A stretch of 64,000 nt of DNA from assembly GCF_009811315.1 (NCBI RefSeq), contig NZ_BLID01000007.1:62001-126000 (forward strand), in the 5' to 3' direction. The stretch comes from Vibrio atypicus (GTDB lineage Bacteria; Pseudomonadota; Gammaproteobacteria; Enterobacterales; Vibrionaceae). Positions 59,056 through 64,000 of this stretch are shown here, in pieces. The notes beneath the pieces are model-generated. The model was given only the letters and a program-made list of their open reading frames with translations. It had not been told where the DNA came from and made no database searches. A program made the translations under genes and the position numbers. The first letter of the stretch is position 1, and each line of letters opens with the position of its first letter.

Positions 59056-59796
59056 TTAGCTGCACACCGCTAACTTGAATTCAATATTGGCAGTTGAAGC
59101 TTGCCCTGATTCAAATTCAATGAACTTGATGGCAAAGCGGTTCTTATGACCAGAGATCATCGGATAGACGCCAAACTCCATGGGGATTTCTAGACGTAGG
59201 ATATTGGCCTCGTCGGCATCACTTTGATAAAAACCTGCTTGAGCGCTTCTTGGTGACAAATGGCCGGTTTCACGAGTCAGTTTTAGCCAAAGCTTAAGAG
59301 CATCGGCGAGTGGTTGTAGTGAGTTGAGCCAATGATTCGCATCAGATTGCTTTTGCGCAATAGGAAGGTGCAACCAATGATGCAGAGCGGGTAAATCAAA
59401 GCAACAAGAGCCGCCTGGTAGATTAAATCGTTGGCGAATCGCACTAAGAAAACGATCTTCTTTTAAACTTTGACCAAAACGTTCTGCCGCCATAAGTTTG
59501 CTGTGTGCGGTATCGACTTCACGCAAGATCCCTGTCAGCATTTCTTGATCAACGCCATCGACATTGAGCCAAGCTCGATAGGTCAGGCGCTGTTTTTCAA
59601 TATCTTTCGCCAATTCACTTTTCAGTTGGATTTGTTCGAAAATTTCCAACAGATCGAACAGTGAGCGATAAAAGACTAAGTGCTGCATATCGTCACCAAA
59701 ATCGGCTGCCAAACGCAACTGATTAAGTAACGCTTCCACTCTTAGGTAGATGCGTGTTTTTTCATTCAATGGGTGTTCGAAGTAATGAGTGGTCAT
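59056..59796 (-). CDS. zapD: Cell division protein ZapD
   Basis: 246 aa, ZapD/YacF family. It cross-links FtsZ filaments at the Z ring. Starts [20 protein letters not shown]. Between coaE and yacG, as in E. coli and V. cholerae. Confidence 0.93.
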   Translation of the reverse strand: MTTHYFEHPLNEKTRIYLRVEALLNQLRLAADFGDDMQHLVFYRSLFDLLEIFEQIQLKSELAKDIEKQRLTYRAWLNVDGVDQEMLTGILREVDTAHSKLMAAERFGQSLKEDRFLSAIRQRFNLPGGSCCFDLPALHHWLHLPIAQKQSDANHWLNSLQPLADALKLWLKLTRETGHLSPRSAQAGFYQSDADEANILRLEIPMEFGVYPMISGHKNRFAIKFIEFESGQASTANIEFKLAVCS

Positions 59797-59830
59797 TTAA
59801 ATGCAGTCGTGAATGGCTCTTCCTTTATTC

Positions 59831-60439
59831 TCACAGATCTTCCCTACACATTTCTAGGAACTTTTGATGTAATTCTGTGATTTGAGGCAAAAGTTTTTGG
59901 TTTTCTGTATCATTTTTAATCACGTGGTCAGCGATTGCTAACCTTTGCTCTCGAGTTGCCTGAGAGGCCAGAATCGCTTTTGCTTGTTTATGGTCGACAT
60001 TATCGCGATCAATGGTTCGTCTTAGCTGTGTTTCTTCCTCGACATCGACCACGATAACGGTGTCAGCAAGGCTTTGTAGCCCGTTTTCTGCCATTAAAGG
60101 AATGACCAATAAGGCGTATTCTGAGCGTGTCTTATCGAGGTCATCAAGCATCTTTGCTCTGATCATTGGATGGAGCAGTTGATTGAGCCACTCTTTTTCG
60201 TCTGGATGAGCGAAAATGATCTCTCTAAGTTTAGCGCGATCAAGTGTCCCATCGTTTCGCAATATGCTTCGACCAAACTTATCTATAATAGCATTAAGCC
60301 CTGAACTGTTCGGCTCGACCACTTCTCTGGCAACGATATCAGCATCGACAATATCAATGTTGTATAGCTGATTAAACAGGTTGGCAACCGTGGTTTTTCC
60401 ACTGGCAATCCCTCCGGTTAATCCTACGACAAATGGCAT
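59831..60439 (-). CDS. coaE: Dephospho-CoA kinase
   Basis: 202 aa. Last step of coenzyme A synthesis. P-loop GLTGGIASGKTTVANLF near the N-terminus and the LID region RRTIDRD. One base separates it from pilD. Confidence 0.96.
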   Translation of the reverse strand: MPFVVGLTGGIASGKTTVANLFNQLYNIDIVDADIVAREVVEPNSSGLNAIIDKFGRSILRNDGTLDRAKLREIIFAHPDEKEWLNQLLHPMIRAKMLDDLDKTRSEYALLVIPLMAENGLQSLADTVIVVDVEEETQLRRTIDRDNVDHKQAKAILASQATREQRLAIADHVIKNDTENQKLLPQITELHQKFLEMCREDL

Positions 60440-60440
60440 G

Positions 60441-61319
60441 TTAGTATCCTAAAAGTTGGGTTAAGTACCAGTTCCAGATTTGATCGCCCCACATCATGCT
60501 TATCCAACCCGCAATTGCTAAGTAAGGGCCAAATGGGAAGGCTTTATCGATACCTTGCTTTTTGAGACGTAATTGAATTAAGCCAAAGACGACACCGACA
60601 AGTGATGAGCCAAGGATGATCATTGGTAATTGCTGCCAACCAAGCCAGGCGCCCAAGGCTGCTAGGAGTTTAAAGTCGCCATAACCCATACCTTCCTTAC
60701 CTGTCACCAGTTTAAACAGCCAATAGACCGACCAGAGAGCCAAGTAGCCGGCCATGGCACCAATCACAGAATCTTGGAGACTTATTGGGCTGATTTGCAA
60801 TAGTGCTAATGCGATACCAGCCCAAGTGAGTGGCAAGGTGAGTGAGTCGGGCAATAGCATGGTGTCGAGGTCGATAAAAGTCGCCGCAATAAGAACCAGA
60901 GTAAACGCCATCAATGCAATCGCGTAATAGCTAAATCCCATTTGACTGGCGATTGCAAAGCAAGCGATGCCACTGAGCAATTCTACCAGTGGATAGCGAG
61001 CACTGATTGGGTGGCTGCACTTGCGACATTTTCCTCGCAACATCAACCAACTAAAAAGTGGGATGTTGTCTAAGATACGGATCGGAGTGTTACAGCTTGG
61101 GCATGTAGAACGGGGAACACTAAGGTTATAAGCCCCTTCTGGAGGTGTGATTTTGTATTCAGGAAAGCTTTCTGCGCACTCTTGTCGCCACTCTCGCTCC
61201 ATCATTTTAGGCAATCGGTGAATAACCACATTGAGGAAACTACCAATGATCAAACCAAATAGTGTGGCAAAAGTAGGGAATAACCACGGGTAGTAATAAA
61301 ACAGGTCTATCAAACTCAT
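60441..61319 (-). CDS. pilD: Prepilin peptidase / N-methyltransferase
   Basis: 292 aa, eight membrane helices. N-terminal methyltransferase half with the four Cys of CPSC and CRKC, then the peptidase half with catalytic Asp in [11 protein letters not shown] and [16 protein letters not shown]. It cleaves and methylates type IV prepilins and type II secretion pseudopilins. Confidence 0.96.
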   Translation of the reverse strand: MSLIDLFYYYPWLFPTFATLFGLIIGSFLNVVIHRLPKMMEREWRQECAESFPEYKITPPEGAYNLSVPRSTCPSCNTPIRILDNIPLFSWLMLRGKCRKCSHPISARYPLVELLSGIACFAIASQMGFSYYAIALMAFTLVLIAATFIDLDTMLLPDSLTLPLTWAGIALALLQISPISLQDSVIGAMAGYLALWSVYWLFKLVTGKEGMGYGDFKLLAALGAWLGWQQLPMIILGSSLVGVVFGLIQLRLKKQGIDKAFPFGPYLAIAGWISMMWGDQIWNWYLTQLLGY

Positions 61320-61347
61320 ATCGCCTTAGAATTCATTTGCAGTGATT

Positions 61348-62574
61348 CTATCCTAACACGCTCATTAAGTTAAAGATTGGCAAATACATCGCGACAACTA
61401 GCCCACCGACTACGACCCCGAGAAAAATGATGATCATTGGCTCTAAAATTTTGCCCAAGTTATCGACGGTGCTATCGATTTCAAATTCATAGATGGTTGC
61501 CACGCGGTTGAGCATCTCATCTAAGCTGCCAGACTCTTCACCTATCATCACCATCTGCAAGACCATTTCAGGAAAGGTATCTGAGTTTCGCATGGCGATA
61601 TACATAGGCATGCCAGCGGCGGTATCGCTGTGGACTTGGGCAATAGCGTTTTGATAGTGGATATTGTTGGCTGTTTTAGCTGAGGTTTTAAGCCCTGCAA
61701 GAATAGGAATACCAGCACTAAAACTGGTTGCCAGTGTTCGGCTGAACTTTGCAATGGAGGCCTTGCTGATGATAGTGCCGACAACTGGGATCTTTAAGCT
61801 GGCGCGACTAGATATCAGCTTGATACGAAATGATCGTTTGCGAGCAATGTGCAATGAGAACAAAGCGGCGAGTAAAGCAAGAAAAACAAAGCCACTGTAT
61901 GCCTGCACCCAATGGGATAAGTGTAATACTTGGGAAGTAAACCAAGGCAAATCGGCGCCAAATCCGCTAAACATAGACTCAAACTCTGGGATTACCATAG
62001 TCAGCATAAGGTAAGAAACAGCCAAGGCGGTCAATACCACCATGCTTGGGTAGATCAGCGCTTTGATGACCTTTGCTTTTAGTTGTTCTGATTTTTCACG
62101 GTAGTGTGCGATCCGTTCAAACACTTCGGCTAAGTTACCAGACTGTTCACCTGTCGCAACCAAATCAATATAGAGTGAATCAAAGTGGTGGCTTGCAGCA
62201 CTGATCGCACGTGATAATGGAGTGCCGGACTCCACGCTTTTAACAATTTGTGCCAAGATGGATTTCATCTCAGCTTTGTTGTGGTTATCCGCGACGAGTT
62301 GTAATGCTTGAACGAGTGGTACGCCAGTAGTTAGCATGGTCGCGAGTTGGCGGGTTAAGAGAGTAATATCTTTTCTTTTGACGCGTTGAGTCAGTTTATT
62401 GAAGAATGAAATATTTCGTTTCTTCAGTTTTTTGACTTGGATACGTTGCTGTTTGAGTTTGTCTCGTACTTCGGTTTCGCTTAACGCCAGGAACTGGCCA
62501 GAAACTGATTTTCCATTGGCACTGATGCCTTTCCAGCGATAGCTTTTTAGCTGATGGGGATGCTTTTTCTTCAA
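61348..62574 (-). CDS. pilC: Type IV pilus inner-membrane platform protein PilC
   Basis: 408 aa, two T2SSF domains (about 70-195 and 275-400), with [15 protein letters not shown] in the first and [15 protein letters not shown] in the second. Three membrane segments. It starts 15 bp after pilB; pilB-pilC-pilD form one operon. Confidence 0.95.
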   Translation of the reverse strand: MKKKHPHQLKSYRWKGISANGKSVSGQFLALSETEVRDKLKQQRIQVKKLKKRNISFFNKLTQRVKRKDITLLTRQLATMLTTGVPLVQALQLVADNHNKAEMKSILAQIVKSVESGTPLSRAISAASHHFDSLYIDLVATGEQSGNLAEVFERIAHYREKSEQLKAKVIKALIYPSMVVLTALAVSYLMLTMVIPEFESMFSGFGADLPWFTSQVLHLSHWVQAYSGFVFLALLAALFSLHIARKRSFRIKLISSRASLKIPVVGTIISKASIAKFSRTLATSFSAGIPILAGLKTSAKTANNIHYQNAIAQVHSDTAAGMPMYIAMRNSDTFPEMVLQMVMIGEESGSLDEMLNRVATIYEFEIDSTVDNLGKILEPMIIIFLGVVVGGLVVAMYLPIFNLMSVLG

Positions 62575-62589
62575 TGCTTCAGCTCCATA

Positions 62590-64000
62590 CTATAAGAACA
62601 ACACACGCTGTAGTTCCTGTAAGCTAGTCATGCCTTGGCAGAGTTTTTCAATACCTGACTCTTTTAAGGTTTGCATGCCATTTTGTTGTGCAGCAGATTC
62701 AATTTGTTGAATCGATGCACCGTCTGCGACCGCTTGGGCAAGTTGGCGATTGAACGTCATTACCTCATAAATCCCAATGCGACCTGAGTACCCATTGTTG
62801 CATTCGGAGCACCCTTTCGGATTCGCCTGATAAATATTAGCGTCTTTTGGTAGTGTCAATTGGTGCAGACTTTCGTCTTGATAAGGCACGGCTTTTTTGC
62901 AATGAACGCAGAGCTTACGAGCCAGTCGCTGCGCAATAATCAAGCTGAGTGAGGAGGCAATATTAAAAGGCGCAATACCGATGTTACTGAGTCGAATGAC
63001 GCTTTCTGCTGCAGAGTTGGTATGTAAGGTCGACAAAACTAAATGGCCTGTTTGAGCTGCTTTTACCGCGATTTCTGCGGTTTCGAGATCGCGAATCTCA
63101 CCGACCATCACAATATCAGGATCTTGGCGTAAAAAGGCGCGCAGAGCTTGGGCGAAACCAAAGCCGATTTGTGGTTGAACTTGCACTTGGTTAATACCTG
63201 ACAAATTAATCTCTACCGGATCTTCTGCGGTCGCAATATTGACTTCTGGAGTGTTCAAAATCTTCAGGCCAGTATAGAGAGAGACGGTTTTGCCACTGCC
63301 TGTCGGCCCCGTCATTAAGATCATACCTTGCGGCTTTTTAAGAGCTTGTAGGTATTGTGACTTTTGCTGATCGTTGTAGCCTAAGGTATCGATGTTTAAG
63401 CTCGCCTCACTGCTATCGAGTAGGCGTAAAACGATCTTCTCTCCCCACATGGTCGGTAATGTGGACACTCGCATATCTATCGCTGTTTGCGCGCCGAGTT
63501 TGAGTTTTATTCGACCATCTTGTGGCAAACGACGTTCGGCAATATCGAGCTTAGAGAGAATTTTGACTCGAGCCGCTAAGCGTCGGCTAAGGTGATGATC
63601 GGGTTGCTGAACTTCAATCAGAATACCATCGCATCGCAGTCGCACTCGATAGGACTCTTCATAAGGTTCAAAATGGATATCAGAGGCTCCCTTTCTAACT
63701 GCGTCGAGTAAGATCTGGTTAATGTAGCGACTGACAGGGGCATCATCTTGGCTAAGATCTTCGATTTGACTGATTTCATCGTCAGAGATATCGACCAGGC
63801 TTGCCAACTCCTGCTCGTTGATCTCTTTATTGTGGTTTTGGTTGGTCTCGAGCGTGCGCCCATACAAGCGGCGAATAGCACTTTGCAGGGATTTAAAATC
63901 ACTAAGAACCAGTTCGACTCTTAAACCTGTGGCAAAGCGAAATTCATCTTCAATATCGAGGTTGGTTGGGTCGGCAACTGCTACAATGAGCTGCTGTGAA
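62590..64000 (-). CDS. pilB: Type IV pilus assembly ATPase PilB (5' end outside window)
   Basis: Partial: the frame stays open from the stop at 62590 to the window edge, at least 470 codons of an expected ~560. The edge part (VAVADPTNLDIEDEFRFATG) belongs to the T2SSE N-terminal domain, so the internal ATG at 63867 is not the start. ATPase motifs: Walker A GPTGSGKT, Walker B VMVGEIRDLET, a His box, and a zinc-binding CVHC...CSEC. It drives pilus extension. In V. cholerae pilA precedes it. Confidence 0.95.
   Translation of the reverse strand, partial: SQQLIVAVADPTNLDIEDEFRFATGLRVELVLSDFKSLQSAIRRLYGRTLETNQNHNKEINEQELASLVDISDDEISQIEDLSQDDAPVSRYINQILLDAVRKGASDIHFEPYEESYRVRLRCDGILIEVQQPDHHLSRRLAARVKILSKLDIAERRLPQDGRIKLKLGAQTAIDMRVSTLPTMWGEKIVLRLLDSSEASLNIDTLGYNDQQKSQYLQALKKPQGMILMTGPTGSGKTVSLYTGLKILNTPEVNIATAEDPVEINLSGINQVQVQPQIGFGFAQALRAFLRQDPDIVMVGEIRDLETAEIAVKAAQTGHLVLSTLHTNSAAESVIRLSNIGIAPFNIASSLSLIIAQRLARKLCVHCKKAVPYQDESLHQLTLPKDANIYQANPKGCSECNNGYSGRIGIYEVMTFNRQLAQAVADGASIQQIESAAQQNGMQTLKESGIEKLCQGMTSLQELQRVLFL

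Overview
This window is chromosomal DNA from a gammaproteobacterium, almost certainly a Vibrio; the species cannot be named from sequence alone. Evidence is the vibrio-like gene order (DeoR regulator - glmS - solute-binding protein - olsF; mtlA-mtlD-mtlR; rpsU-yqeY-dnaG-rpoD; pilB-pilC-pilD-coaE-zapD-yacG) together with the enterobacterial/vibrio order lptD-surA-pdxA-rsmA-apaG-apaH, ftsB-ispD-ispF-truD-surE-pcm-nlpD-rpoS and ffh-rpsP-rimM-trmD-rplS. Almost all of the window is core genome; the right edge cuts pilB.

Layout. 1-10.4 kb: DeoR-type regulator with an operator-like inverted repeat around its own -10 box, glmS, the mannitol operon (read leftwards, with a ~500 bp leader/regulatory region holding CRP-like sites), an orphan TRAP solute-binding protein and the ornithine-lipid acyltransferase olsF with a candidate Pho box. 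10.7-25.7 kb: ispB divergent from rplU-rpmA, obgE, a split exporter pair, folA, the lptD-to-apaH operon, djlA and a GAF/degenerate-GGDEF/EAL phosphodiesterase. 37.2-64 kb: rpoD-dnaG-yqeY-rpsU, tsaD, plsY, folB-folK-uppP, ftsB to rpoS, yfjD-ypjD, ffh to rplS, yacG-zapD-coaE-pilD-pilC-pilB.

The accessory region is an AT-rich ~11.1 kb integrated element (about 25,958-37,107) inserted in the tRNA-Ile2(CAU) gene (ileX) beside rpoD. It is bounded by a 49-bp direct repeat of the tRNA 3' half, with two differences that compensate each other in the T stem, and each end carries a pair of GTAGCAC sequences 11 bp apart. Its left half reads as a mobilisation/replication module: a P4-type tyrosine integrase, then on the other strand an AlpA-like regulator, a divergent Rep-like protein, a Rep_trans/RstA-like replication initiator and a complete flagellin. 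The flagellin has its own sigma-28 (FliA) promoter, so the element appears to tie a filament protein to the host's motility programme.

The right half is cargo: a Lys-rich small ORF and then a tightly packed four-gene operon coding for a SMEK-domain NACHT/STAND-like NTPase, two small proteins that share a short similar segment (one starting with an SNSSSTSF motif), and a radical SAM/SPASM enzyme. No characterised system with this composition is known to me. The arrangement suggests a peptide- or protein-modifying conflict/defence system; this is inference. The operon and the flagellin are the two observations most worth following.
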